Source of the DNA: Pseudonocardiales bacterium
GTDB lineage: Bacteria; Actinomycetota; Actinomycetes; Mycobacteriales; Pseudonocardiaceae
Reading direction: 5' to 3'
NCBI GenBank assembly: GCA_023252195.1
Contig: JAHEXI010000010.1
Span: forward strand, 1 to 64,000
DNA length: 64,000 bases
The translations under genes were made by a program, and so were the position numbers. Below are positions 24,952-33,664 of the stretch, in pieces. Within the stretch, counting starts at the first letter, position 1. Each line of letters starts with the position of its first letter. Under the pieces are notes generated by a model. It saw nothing but the letters and a program-made list of their open reading frames with translations. It was not told the origin of the DNA and made no database searches.

Positions 24952-26486
24952 CCCTGCTCGGCCGCCGGGTACCGGTTCCGCTGGTCGGGGCCGGTCTGGT
25001 GACCGCTGCGGTGGTGGCGTTGCCGGCGGTGTTCGTGCTTGCCGAGGCCGGTGGGGTGGGCTGGACGCAGGCCCGGGAGTTGCTGCTGCGCTCCACCGTG
25101 GCCCAGCTACTGGGCAGCACCGCCGCCCTGACCGCGGCCGTCACTGCGCTCAGCATCGTCATCGGGGTGGCGGCTGCATGGTGTACCGAACGCACCGATC
25201 TGCCCGCTGTTCGGGCCTGGCGGGTGCTGGTGGTGCTGCCGGTGGCGATCCCGGAGTTCGTCAGCGGGTATTCCTGGGTGTCGCTCACCCGTGCCGTGTA
25301 CGGATTCGGTGGCGCGGTGTTGATCTCCACATTGTCCCTGTATCCGCTGGTGTACCTGCCGGTGGCGGCGATGTTGCGGGGCCGGGACCCGGCCCAGGAC
25401 CAGGTCGCCCGCTCCCTGGGGCTCGGACCGGGGGCGGTGTTCCGGCGGGTCACCTTGCCGCAGATCCGTCCCGCGGTGCTCGGTGGGGCGCTGATCGTGG
25501 GGTTGCACCTGCTCGGGGAGTACGGGGCGTTCGCGATCGTGCGCTACCCGACGTTCGCGACCGAGATCTTCACCGAGTACAACCTCGGGTTCGACCCGGG
25601 CGCCGCGGCCCTGCTGTCGGTGGTGCTGATCGTGCTGTGCGTGGCGCTGCTGGGCGGTGAGACCCGCCTGACCGGTGCCGCCTGGCAAGCCAGGGTCGGC
25701 GGCGGTGCCGCCCGGCACGCAACACCCGTGCCGCTGGGACGGCTCACCGCGCCGGTGCTGGCTGGGTTCACGGCGCTGGCCGTGCTTGCGTTGGGCGTAC
25801 CGATCGGGTCACTGGGCTACTGGCTGATCCGCGGCGGGTCGACCACGCTGCCCCCGGCGTCGATCTGGGCCGCCGCCGGCTACACCCTCACTCTCGGCGC
25901 GACGGCCGCGGCGGGGGCCACGCTGCTGGCGCTTCCGGTGGCACTGCTCGCGGTGCGCTACCGCGGCCCGCTCACCGTCCTGCTCGAGCGCAGCACCTAC
26001 CTGGCTAGAGCGCTGCCCGGGGTGGTAGTGGCGCTGGCGCTGGTGTTCTTCGCGCTGCACTACCTGCCGATCGTTTACCAGAGCGCCCCGCTGCTGGTGC
26101 TGGCCTACGCGGTGTTGTTCCTGCCGCTGGCGTTGATCGCGCTGCGCGCCACGTTGACCCAGATTCCCCCGGGACTGGCCGAGATGGGCCGCAGCCTCGG
26201 CCGGCCGCCGCTCATCGTGCTGGTTCGGGTCACGCTGCCGCTGCTCGGACCGGGGTTGGCGGCCGCGGCGGCGCTGGTGTTCCTATCCACCACCACCGAG
26301 CTGACCGCCACCCTGTTGCTGCGCCCCACCGGCCTGCAGACCCTGGCTACCCAGTTCTGGGTCTACACCAGCGGCCTGGCCTATGGCGCCGCCGCACCGT
26401 ACGCCGCGCTCATGGTCGCGGTGTCCGCGCTGCCGACCTACCTGCTGACCCGCCGCATCGATTCCCTGTCCACCACCGCAACCTAG
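24948..26486 (+). CDS. Fe3+ ABC transporter permease
   Basis: A fused two-domain permease of 512 residues with about twelve membrane segments, as in FbpB-type ferric transporters. Each half has an EAA-like loop for the ATPase: DQVARSLGLGPGAVFRRVTL and EMGRSLGRPPLIVLVRVTL. GTG at 24948 overlaps the previous gene (GTGA). It forms the channel between the upstream binding protein and the downstream ATPase. Confidence 0.92.
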   Translation: MTLLGRRVPVPLVGAGLVTAAVVALPAVFVLAEAGGVGWTQARELLLRSTVAQLLGSTAALTAAVTALSIVIGVAAAWCTERTDLPAVRAWRVLVVLPVAIPEFVSGYSWVSLTRAVYGFGGAVLISTLSLYPLVYLPVAAMLRGRDPAQDQVARSLGLGPGAVFRRVTLPQIRPAVLGGALIVGLHLLGEYGAFAIVRYPTFATEIFTEYNLGFDPGAAALLSVVLIVLCVALLGGETRLTGAAWQARVGGGAARHATPVPLGRLTAPVLAGFTALAVLALGVPIGSLGYWLIRGGSTTLPPASIWAAAGYTLTLGATAAAGATLLALPVALLAVRYRGPLTVLLERSTYLARALPGVVVALALVFFALHYLPIVYQSAPLLVLAYAVLFLPLALIALRATLTQIPPGLAEMGRSLGRPPLIVLVRVTLPLLGPGLAAAAALVFLSTTTELTATLLLRPTGLQTLATQFWVYTSGLAYGAAAPYAALMVAVSALPTYLLTRRIDSLSTTAT

Positions 26487-26498
26487 GAGACCGGTGTC

Positions 26499-27662
26499 AT
26501 GACCCACCCCGGCATCACCCGGTTCATCCCGCACTCCGACGGGCCTCCGGCGTCCGACCCGTCCGACCCGCCTGCCCCGCCGGCCGCGGTGCAGCTGCGC
26601 GGGGTAAGCAAGGCCTACGGCGCCCACCCGGTGCTCGGTGGTCTCGACCTGGACGTCCCGGCCGGCACCATCACCGCCGTACTCGGCGCGTCGGGTTGCG
26701 GCAAGACCACCCTGCTGCGGTTGCTCGCCGGGTTCGAGCACACCGACGCCGGCACCATTGCCCTGCACGGCCGGACCGTCGACGACGGTCATCGCCCGCT
26801 GGCACCCGAACACCGCCGGATCGGCTACGTGCCTCAGGAGGGCGGGCTGTTCCCGCATTTGTCGGTGGCGGCCAACATCGGTTTCGGGCTGCCCCGCGCG
26901 GCGCGCCGCCGCCGGGTGGCCGAGCTGCTCGAACTGGTCGGTCTGCCCGGGCTCGGCGATCGCCCACCGCACAAGCTCTCCGGCGGTCAGCAACAACGGG
27001 TGGCCCTGGCCCGCGCGCTCGCCCCGGCCCCGCAGCTGGTGCTCCTCGACGAACCATTCTCCGCCCTCGACGCCGGGCTGCGCGCCCAGCTGCGCACCGA
27101 CGTCGCCACCGCGCTGCGCCGCAGCGGCACCACCGCGGTGCTGGTCACCCACGACCAGGACGAAGCCCTGTCCATGGCAGAGCTCGTCGCGGTCCTGCGC
27201 GACGGGCGCATCGTCCAAGCCGCCGACCCGGCGACCCTTTACCAGCAGCCCGTTGATGCCGAGGTGGCCCGCTTCGTCGGCGAAACCAACCTGCTGGCCG
27301 GCCACGTGCTGGGCTGCACCGCGCGTAGCCCGCTGGGCGAGCACCCGCTGCGGCCCGACGTCCCCCGACTCCCGGCCGCGGCGCTCATCATGGTCCGACC
27401 CGAGCAACTCCAGCTACGACCAGCCACCTCACGCGACCCCGCGGACGCTGTCACCGGCCGGGTCCTGCACCGTGACTACCACGGCCACGACACCACGATC
27501 ACCCTCGCCGTGTTGGCCAGCGCACCGACCACCGGCACGCCCACCGCGGAGCTCCAGGTCCTGGCCCGGACCACCACGACCAACCCCCCACCGGGCAGCC
27601 TGGTCACCATCACCGTGACCGGCCCCGTCGTCGCGTTACCCGCTGAGGGACTCGTGGGCTGA
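26499..27662 (+). CDS. Fe3+ ABC transporter ATP-binding protein
   Basis: The ATPase of the iron importer (387 residues). Walker A GASGCGKTT, Q-loop VPQEGGLFPH, signature LSGGQQQRVALARAL, Walker B LVLLDEPFSALD and the switch His in VTHDQDEA are all intact. A C-terminal TOBE-like region follows. ATG at 26499 follows TAGGAGA, 12 bases after the permease stop. The three genes form one iron-regulated operon. Confidence 0.92.
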   Translation: MTHPGITRFIPHSDGPPASDPSDPPAPPAAVQLRGVSKAYGAHPVLGGLDLDVPAGTITAVLGASGCGKTTLLRLLAGFEHTDAGTIALHGRTVDDGHRPLAPEHRRIGYVPQEGGLFPHLSVAANIGFGLPRAARRRRVAELLELVGLPGLGDRPPHKLSGGQQQRVALARALAPAPQLVLLDEPFSALDAGLRAQLRTDVATALRRSGTTAVLVTHDQDEALSMAELVAVLRDGRIVQAADPATLYQQPVDAEVARFVGETNLLAGHVLGCTARSPLGEHPLRPDVPRLPAAALIMVRPEQLQLRPATSRDPADAVTGRVLHRDYHGHDTTITLAVLASAPTTGTPTAELQVLARTTTTNPPPGSLVTITVTGPVVALPAEGLVG

Positions 27663-27703
27663 CGTGGCATCGCGGCCGGTGCGTGACATTTGCCAGAAAC
27701 TCG

Positions 27704-28627
27704 TTACCGCCGCCGCGCGCTGCTCACGCGAACCGTCCCGCCAACGCGTATCATGTCTCGCAAGACAAAGCCTCGAAGCAAGCCGGCGAAGTGTTTAGTG
27801 TCTGTTGTCACCTGACTTGCGTTGGACGGCCCGCTGCTCGCGACGTAGGCCACCGCCTGATCAACCAAGCCGACTTCGAGAAATGAGCTGGTCAACGAGC
27901 AGATACCATCAACAAGCAGCGATCGGACGCCGCCCTCAATCAGTGACGCCAACAGGTCGCTTGCTTCATGCGGGGTATCGGTAGGGAGCTTGAAGACATC
28001 TTGCCCATGCCCGTTGAGTACACCTTCTTCGAGCTGGCCATCACCAAGCAGGACGGCATCGTGAACAAGTCGGAGGTTATGCGCGTCCATCACTAGTTCA
28101 CGTGCCGAGGTGCGAGCTGCTGTAGGCAACCCGCCGACTAATCCATCCGCATTTACGGTATAGACCAGCGTCACGAAAGGCCGCTTACCTTCAAGCGCGG
28201 CTAGCCATGGACCGAGCACCAGCCGGGTCTCGTCATCGAGGATACCGACCTCAACCTCCACCCCAGCGCCCCGTAAGGCCGCAGCACCACCCTCGCGGCG
28301 CGATGTCGGATCAATGACCGAAATGACGACCCGAGGGATGCCGGCCTCGATCAAGGCTTGGCGGCAGGCTGGCGTGCGGCCGTGATGGTTGCAAGGTTCC
28401 AGGGTGACCACCGCAGTCCCGCCCCGCGCGTGCTCGCCTGCTGCGGCGAGCGCTTGGGTTTCGGCATGTGGCTCACCCTTGCGTTCGTGATACCCCTCAC
28501 CGACAAGCCGGCCGCCAGCATCAAGAATCACACAGCCAACCGGTGGGTTCGGACTGGTCGTGCCAACACCGAAGGCTGAGAGCACGATGGCCCTTCGCAT
28601 AGCGTCGCGTTCAAGAGCTGAAGCCAT
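27704..28627 (-). CDS. RibD-like deaminase/reductase fusion
   Basis: The N-terminal half is a cytidine-deaminase-fold domain with the zinc ligands and catalytic Glu in PHAETQAL and EPCNHHGRTPAC, as in riboflavin pyrimidine deaminases (RibD). The C-terminal half resembles RibD/dihydrofolate-reductase-type reductase (KRPFVTLVYTVNADGLVGG, EGGVRSLLVDG), with weak cofactor motifs. At 307 residues it is shorter than typical RibD. It sits four bases after an HTH regulator gene on the same strand and away from other riboflavin genes, so a role in a modified-pyrimidine or natural-product pathway is as likely as riboflavin synthesis. Confidence 0.75.
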   Translation of the reverse strand: MASALERDAMRRAIVLSAFGVGTTSPNPPVGCVILDAGGRLVGEGYHERKGEPHAETQALAAAGEHARGGTAVVTLEPCNHHGRTPACRQALIEAGIPRVVISVIDPTSRREGGAAALRGAGVEVEVGILDDETRLVLGPWLAALEGKRPFVTLVYTVNADGLVGGLPTAARTSARELVMDAHNLRLVHDAVLLGDGQLEEGVLNGHGQDVFKLPTDTPHEASDLLASLIEGGVRSLLVDGICSLTSSFLEVGLVDQAVAYVASSGPSNASQVTTDTKHFAGLLRGFVLRDMIRVGGTVRVSSARRR

Positions 28628-28631
28628 CTCC

Positions 28632-29888
28632 CTACCCTGTCACGGCTAGTTCATCGAGCAACCGCGCGACGGAGGGCAGCTTGGCGTGCGGGCGGAGCGA
28701 GCCACCGACCTCTCGAATGCGTCGCATCGTCCGGCCCGAGCCACATCCACGTGCGATGCTGAGGGCTTCGGACGTCACGCTAGCGGCGCGTTTGGGTTCG
28801 TTGTCGGCTACCAACGCGCTCGCGAACTGTGCCAACCCGTATCCACGGTCCCGATTGTAGGCAGCCGGCAGGTCGGCAAGTGCCACTTCGTAGGCTGCTA
28901 CGGCGCGCTCTGGTCTGCCCAGATGGAGCCAGCAATCGGCGCGTTGTAGCTCTATGTAGGTGGCCGTGCAGAATGCACCGTGCCCACTGCGTGCATCTCC
29001 GTGGAGATCCGGCTCCGGCGCGGCCCATTGCAGCGCTTCGTCAATCTTGTGCTGGCAGGCGGCTTCATCTCCGTTGATCGCCAAACTGCACGCCTCTTGT
29101 TGTGTCAGGGCGGCTCGCATTTGATCCGGCAATTGTGTTGCTGTGTTCTGGGCGGCCTGTGCCAGCCCGATTGACCAAGCCGCATCTCCTTGGCGTGCTA
29201 CCTGCTGACTGCGGCGGAACAATGCCCAGGCAACGAGCCTATGATCGCCACTAGCATGAGCCCACTCTAAGGCGCGACTCGCCCAGAAGGTCGCGAGCTG
29301 GTCGTCGGCGTCCTCGTGCAGCCAAGCGGCTGATTCAGCGTACTGAGCACCGAGGGTTAGCAGCGACGTACGAATGTCGTCACGAACATTGCGCAGTAGT
29401 GATTCTACGAGCCGGATCTGCTCGTGGACCAGCCGCAGCGTATGGGCCGGGCCAAACAGGTTGTCGGCCCGCACCAGTACGTGCCATTGCTCCTTAAGGT
29501 AAGCAACGGTCTCTTCTGGGGGAGCGCCGAGCAGCGCCTCAAGGCTCGGTCGGCCGGACATGGTGTGCGGTCTGTTGGTGGCCCTGTCGCATTCGCTGCT
29601 TGACTCACGAGAAGCATGTGGTACCACCAGTCGAGACTCGCCGGGCAAGTCAAACCACAGCATCCCGGTCGGAATCCTCAACACCCGCGTCCAATACACT
29701 AACGTATCCAGATCGCGGATGGGTGGACCGGTCTCAATCCGGCTGACCTGGGGCTGCTGGAGACCCAGCCATTGGCCGAGTAGACCCTGGGAGATGCCGC
29801 TAGGGCCATATACCGTTTGATGGAATGGGTGCAAACGATACGCGCGGGCTACCTGGCCGATGTGCTGGGCTGCAAAAGCGTCCCGCAA
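28632..29888 (-). CDS. HTH regulator with TPR-like C-terminal domain
   Basis: The N-terminus contains an XRE-type helix-turn-helix (SQGLLGQWLGLQQPQVSRIE, then TLVYWTRVLRIP). A long helical-repeat region follows (residues 110-410; AWLHEDADDQLATFWASRAL, CWLHLGRPERAVAAYEVAL), typical of large actinobacterial regulators that may sense ligands or peptides. TTG at 29888 is the furthest start, and no clear ribosome site precedes it. It is in a two-gene unit with the RibD-like enzyme (four-base gap), so it probably controls or is tied to that enzyme. Confidence 0.78.
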   Translation of the reverse strand: MRDAFAAQHIGQVARAYRLHPFHQTVYGPSGISQGLLGQWLGLQQPQVSRIETGPPIRDLDTLVYWTRVLRIPTGMLWFDLPGESRLVVPHASRESSSECDRATNRPHTMSGRPSLEALLGAPPEETVAYLKEQWHVLVRADNLFGPAHTLRLVHEQIRLVESLLRNVRDDIRTSLLTLGAQYAESAAWLHEDADDQLATFWASRALEWAHASGDHRLVAWALFRRSQQVARQGDAAWSIGLAQAAQNTATQLPDQMRAALTQQEACSLAINGDEAACQHKIDEALQWAAPEPDLHGDARSGHGAFCTATYIELQRADCWLHLGRPERAVAAYEVALADLPAAYNRDRGYGLAQFASALVADNEPKRAASVTSEALSIARGCGSGRTMRRIREVGGSLRPHAKLPSVARLLDELAVTG

Positions 29889-30001
29889 TAGTTCGGCTTG
29901 CCAAAATTCAGTCGGTACCTGTGGTGGGGCGATGTAACGATTCCGCGAGGCGCGCTGACAGCGGGCACACTGCCCGAACTGGTGCCGCCGTCCCGACCGT
30001 C

Positions 30002-30256
30002 GTGCTGGCTGAGAATGTGGATAAACGCGAAAACCCGGAACTGGCGTCCGGGCGTCGAAGGGTCCTGGTGAAAGGCACTGGCGGCGTAACAGCCACCGTA
30101 GTCGTCAGGGTACAGCGCGGAACCGTTTGGTTGTCGATCCAGCCACCCTTTACTTGGGAAGCCATCATGGACCCGGACAAAGTGGATGAGCTGATGCAGG
30201 CGCTAGCTCAGGCTCAGGGAGATGCTAAGAACGCAGCCGAAAGATATCGCCTGTAA
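30002..30256 (+). CDS. Small conserved actinobacterial protein
   Basis: The frame ends with TVWLSIQPPFTWEAIMDPDK, then VDELMQALAQAQGDAKNAA. I recall this sequence type as a frequent short protein of unknown role near HTH regulators in streptomycetes and relatives. GTG at 30002 is a guess; the frame is open from 29825, but that end overlaps the divergent regulator. It has a beta-rich first half and a helical C-terminus. It may form a divergent unit with the regulator/RibD pair. Confidence 0.6.
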   Translation: MLAENVDKRENPELASGRRRVLVKGTGGVTATVVVRVQRGTVWLSIQPPFTWEAIMDPDKVDELMQALAQAQGDAKNAAERYRL

Positions 30257-30262
30257 TATGGG

Positions 30263-30839
30263 ATGGTGTCGGTTGAGGCGGAGCTGAAGGCGCTCGCACG
30301 CAACCCAGAGCTCATCCACGCGGCACTGTCGCGGTGGGCGGTGGGCGAACGCTCGATCTACTCCGATTGCTATTTCGACTACCCGGATCGTGGCTGGGCC
30401 CGCCAGGGCAACGAGCTGCGGGTGCGGACCGTCACCGACGAACTCGGCCGGACCCGCACGTTGCTCACCTTCAAAGAACTAGCTGTGGACGGAGCTAGCG
30501 GATCGAAACCTGAGCACGAGACGGCTGTCGAGGATGCTGACGTACTCGTCACCGTGCTCACCTCACTCGGCGTCGAGCAAATCGTCGCCTTCGAGAAGCG
30601 ATGTGTGAACTACCCGGTTCACCGCCCAGGGTCGTGACCTGCTCGCCACCGTGGTCACGGTCCCGGAGTCGGCGGGTCGGACGTTCATCGAGCTGGAAAC
30701 CGTCGCCGATCCAGGCGACGTGGACGCCGCTCTGGACGTAGTGCGGTCCGTGCTGCGCGACTTAGGGATCGAGGACAGCGACCTGACCACCCAGGCCTAC
30801 ACCGATGCGGTCGCGACCCGAAGACGCGCAGACCAGTAA
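30263..30839 (+). pseudogene. CYTH-domain protein (class IV adenylate cyclase type), frameshifted
   Basis: The product begins VSVEAELKALA, the ExExK signature of CYTH enzymes acting on triphosphates, and continues YSDCYFDYPDRGWARQGNEL with LRVRTVTDELGR. At 30613-30619 the run TACCCGG has one C too many. The first frame ends RCVNYPVHRPGS, while the other gives NYRFTAQGRDLLA and then GRTFIELETVADPGDVDAAL to the stop at 30839. With one base removed the protein is about 191 residues, normal for CYTH. It is either a recent pseudogene or a sequence error; all other parts look intact. Confidence 0.75.
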
Positions 30840-30987
30840 CCTCCCGCGGGCCGTGAATCAGAGCGCCGGTCGTTCAGTGCAACGCCATCTCGTGCGGTGG
30901 CCTGACGGTGCGCGCAGCGCGGGCTGCGGGCCTGGGCGCTTATGGTGGTGGGGACAGCCTGCCAGGGTGGCCAACAGGAGAGCGCTG

Positions 30988-31878
30988 ATGACGCAGTGGG
31001 ACGGTCGCGGATTGCCACCGGTGGCCGCCGAGAGGATGCGGCGCTTCGCCAGCACCGGTCTGCGGACATCGCTGCTGACGGTGCCCGGCGCTGTCGGGGT
31101 GCAGTCGGTCGGCTTCGACCCGGTCGGCGAGGTGATGGGCTGCATAGTTCAGCACATGGGGTGGAGCGGCTTCGGGGGCTGTGGCTACTACGGCGGGATG
31201 GGGGCGCTGGGTGGTTTCAGCGGTTTCGGGCTCGGTGGCGGCACGGTCACGTCGTCGGGGCGGGCCGGTTTCGTCGGATTCGGGCCGTACGTCGATGCGC
31301 TGTACCACGGTTATGGCACCGCGCTGGCGCGGATGACCGAGGAGGCCGCCGCGATGGGCGCCGACGGCGTCGTGGGCGTGCGGCTGGCCGTATCAGATCT
31401 CGGCAACGACAACCGTGAGTTCGTCGCGTTGGGTTCCGCGGTCCGGTCGCGGTCCCGACACCGTCCGGCGCGCGTGTTCAGCACTGAACTGGCTGGCCAG
31501 GACGTCGCCAAGCTGATGCAGGCAGGCTGGGTGCCGTGCGCCATCGCCTACGGAATCTCGGTGGCGATCCGCCATGACGACTGGCGCACGCAGCGGCAGT
31601 CCACCTGGGGCGCCGGGAACACCGAGGTGTCCGGCTACACCGAACTGGTCGCGCACGTGCGTGCCGATGCGCGGTACCGCTTCGACCAGCAGGCCCGGTC
31701 GACGGGGGCCGAGGGAGCGATCGTGTCCTCGATGGGCCTGCAGATCCGGGCGATCGAGCCGGCGGAGAACCACCGTGACCACGTTGCCGAGTCGACGGTG
31801 TTCGGCACCGCGCTGGCGAGCTTTCATCGGGGGTCGAGTGCCCCGACCCGATCGTTGACCATCCTGCCGTTGCGATAG
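30988..31878 (+). CDS. YbjQ-domain (heavy-metal-binding-like) protein 1
   Basis: ATG at 30988 follows CAGGAG. The 296-residue protein contains two copies of the YbjQ fold (PF01906, named heavy-metal-binding without strong proof). Copy 1 ends ADGVVGVRLAVSDLGNDNRE and copy 2 spans roughly residues 160-285. A glycine-rich insert with aromatics (GFGGCGYYGGMGALGGFSGF) interrupts the first copy. It heads a three-gene unit with a paralogue and a small partner. Members of this fold often form ring-like pentamers, from general knowledge. Confidence 0.75.
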   Translation: MTQWDGRGLPPVAAERMRRFASTGLRTSLLTVPGAVGVQSVGFDPVGEVMGCIVQHMGWSGFGGCGYYGGMGALGGFSGFGLGGGTVTSSGRAGFVGFGPYVDALYHGYGTALARMTEEAAAMGADGVVGVRLAVSDLGNDNREFVALGSAVRSRSRHRPARVFSTELAGQDVAKLMQAGWVPCAIAYGISVAIRHDDWRTQRQSTWGAGNTEVSGYTELVAHVRADARYRFDQQARSTGAEGAIVSSMGLQIRAIEPAENHRDHVAESTVFGTALASFHRGSSAPTRSLTILPLR

Positions 31879-31916
31879 CTGTCGGCAAGAATTCCGGCAA
31901 GAAACAGGAGTGAGAG

Positions 31917-32750
31917 ATGACCGCCGATCCCACCGCGTTGGGCATCCCCGAGGACGCGATGCGCCGGCTCGCCGAGATGCGACCTGGGCAGAGCACCAGC
32001 CTGTTCACCTCGGACCTGTCGGTGAACGAGTTCCTGCTGGTTCGCGAGGCCGGATTTCGTCCCCTCGGGCTGGTGCTGGGCACCAGCATCTACCACGTCG
32101 GGTTCCAGATGGGTCGGTGGAACAGCAACCAGGAACTGACCGTGCTGTCGCAGGCCATGTACCACGCCCGTGAGCTGGCCATGACGCGGATGGAGGCCGA
32201 GGCCGATCAGTTAGGGGCGGACGGCATAGTCGGGGTACGGCTGGAGATCGAGTTCAAGGAGTTCGGCTCGGACATCGCCGAGTTCATTGCCGTAGGTACC
32301 GCGGTGGCGGCCGATCAGCAGCAGGCCCCGGACGGGCACGTCTGGCGCAATAACAAGGACCAGCCGTTCACATCCGATCTGTCTGGCCAGGACTTCTGGA
32401 CGCTGATCCAGGCCGGCTATGCCCCGCTCGGCATGGTGATGGGTTCCTGCGTCTACCACATCGCGCACCAGCGGTTCTGGCAAGCTATCGGCAACGTCGG
32501 TCAGAATGTGGAGCTGCCACAGTTCACTGAGGCGCTCTACGACGCCAGGGAGCTTGCGATGAGCCGGATGCAGGCCGAAGCCGAACAGCTGGCGGCCGAG
32601 GGCATCGTGGGCGTGCAGTTGCTGTCGCTCGGCCATCGTTGGGGTGGGCACACCACCGAGTTCTTCGCGATCGGCACCGCGGTGCGCCCGCTGCGCGCCG
32701 ACCACGTGATCGCCAAACCGCAGCTCGTCCTTCCGCTGACCGACTCATGA
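31917..32750 (+). CDS. YbjQ-domain protein 2
   Basis: A 277-residue paralogue with two clear YbjQ repeats: TSDLSVNEFLLVREAGFRPL with GADGIVGVRLEI, and TSDLSGQDFWTLIQAGYAPL with AAEGIVGVQLLSL. The repeats start about 150 residues apart. ATG at 31917 follows AGGAGTGAG. It probably assembles with the product of the preceding gene. Function is not established. Confidence 0.75.
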   Translation: MTADPTALGIPEDAMRRLAEMRPGQSTSLFTSDLSVNEFLLVREAGFRPLGLVLGTSIYHVGFQMGRWNSNQELTVLSQAMYHARELAMTRMEAEADQLGADGIVGVRLEIEFKEFGSDIAEFIAVGTAVAADQQQAPDGHVWRNNKDQPFTSDLSGQDFWTLIQAGYAPLGMVMGSCVYHIAHQRFWQAIGNVGQNVELPQFTEALYDARELAMSRMQAEAEQLAAEGIVGVQLLSLGHRWGGHTTEFFAIGTAVRPLRADHVIAKPQLVLPLTDS

Positions 32751-32763
32751 CCGGTGGATCGTC

Positions 32764-33186
32764 ATGACGATGGAACCCAGCGGTTTGGGACCGATGGGGG
32801 ATGTCCAGCTGCTGGCGGCGATGCTGCGGGCCGACCAGGCGGAGGTTGCCTCCTACGCCCGGGTGTTGAGTGGGGCGCTGGCTGCGGCGCTGCCCGCGGG
32901 GATGGTGGAACTCGGCTATCACCGCACTGTCGGCGATCGGTTAGCCGGTCGGCCCGGTCGCGCGATTCACGTCGTGGTGCACGGCGAAAATCGCGATCTT
33001 GAGCTGCGGGAAGGCCGCGGTGGTCAGGTCGAAGCCGAGCTGCATCAGGTGGTGCGCGGAGTGGTGATCAGCCGTCGCAGCATCGGCGTGGATGAATGGC
33101 TCCAGGCGCTGGCTGAAGACATTACGCGGGCAGCCGCTCGTGACACCGCCGCGCGTGAGGCGCTGGAGCGGCTGCTCCGGTCCTAA
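32764..33186 (+). CDS. Third gene of the YbjQ cluster, unknown
   Basis: This 140-residue protein starts with ATG 14 bases after the YbjQ paralogue. It has helical ends and a central segment AIHVVVHGENRDLELREGRG. No family name comes to mind, but tight spacing with the two YbjQ genes supports a common complex or pathway. Its stop overlaps the end of a minus-strand small gene by four bases. Confidence 0.65.
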   Translation: MTMEPSGLGPMGDVQLLAAMLRADQAEVASYARVLSGALAAALPAGMVELGYHRTVGDRLAGRPGRAIHVVVHGENRDLELREGRGGQVEAELHQVVRGVVISRRSIGVDEWLQALAEDITRAAARDTAAREALERLLRS

Positions 33187-33407
33187 CCCTCGGTCGGTTC
33201 CGTTGCCGCGTGTTTGGGGCTGCCGTGTTCGTCAGCTCTGTCGTGCGAACCGGCCAAGCTCTCCGGAGTGAGGTTCGCGGCATCGATCTGGCTGGCCAAG
33301 GATGGATCTGCGGATTTGATGGACTTGAGCGCTTCGGCCATCTCGCTCGAACCGCCACTCGCAGTTCCACTCGGGGCGGAGACGTCCTCCCGGTCTTCAT
33401 CGATCAT
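33183..33407 (-). CDS. Small acidic hypothetical protein
   Basis: ATG at 33407 gives 74 polar residues (IDEDREDVSAPSGTASGGSS, later SLASQIDAANLTPESLAG), probably disordered. No good ribosome site is seen, which lowers confidence. It is convergent with the YbjQ cluster. Confidence 0.4.
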   Translation of the reverse strand: MIDEDREDVSAPSGTASGGSSEMAEALKSIKSADPSLASQIDAANLTPESLAGSHDRADEHGSPKHAATEPTEG

Positions 33408-33562
33408 GATGTAATCGTAACCGCTCTGGAGGTGCAGCGCAGAAGAACGCGGTGATCGTGCCGGAGCGTGCCGGGGCGATGACTGTGTGTAGCATTGCCT
33501 GCTAACGGGTACCCACCCGAAAGGCCTCGCAGTTGGCACTGAGCCAGGTTGTTTTCAAGCTT

Positions 33563-33624
33563 GATCGCTAAAAGTCAGCCGGGACAGTGCAAGTTCGCAC
33601 TGCCGGACCTCACTTTTGACGATC
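33563..33624. repeat. 62-bp palindromic repeat, family I copy 1
   Basis: Imperfect arms start GATCGCTAAAAGT and end ACTTTTGACGATC around a short loop, with CAGTGC/GCACTG at the tip. The sequence aligns with the hairpin at 37744-37785 (shared AAAAGT-AGCCG and CTCACT segments and trailing GA-GATC). It lies upstream of the AI-2E-type transporter gene. Confidence 0.7.
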
Positions 33625-33664
33625 ACTGCTGGACATGTGCAGCGCCAACAAGCAGGAGGGAATG

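Noticed and set aside
26283-27407. 374-codon minus-strand frame opposite the iron ABC ATPase
   Set aside because: The plus-strand ATPase motifs are complete; the antisense frame is low-complexity.
27704-28627. Canonical ribD
   Set aside because: The deaminase half fits, but the protein is short, the reductase half is weak, and the partner is a regulator rather than riboflavin genes.
33563-33624. Simple rho-independent terminator
   Set aside because: No gene on either strand ends directly before it, it lies upstream of a gene, and it has a related copy elsewhere, so a repeat element is the better description.
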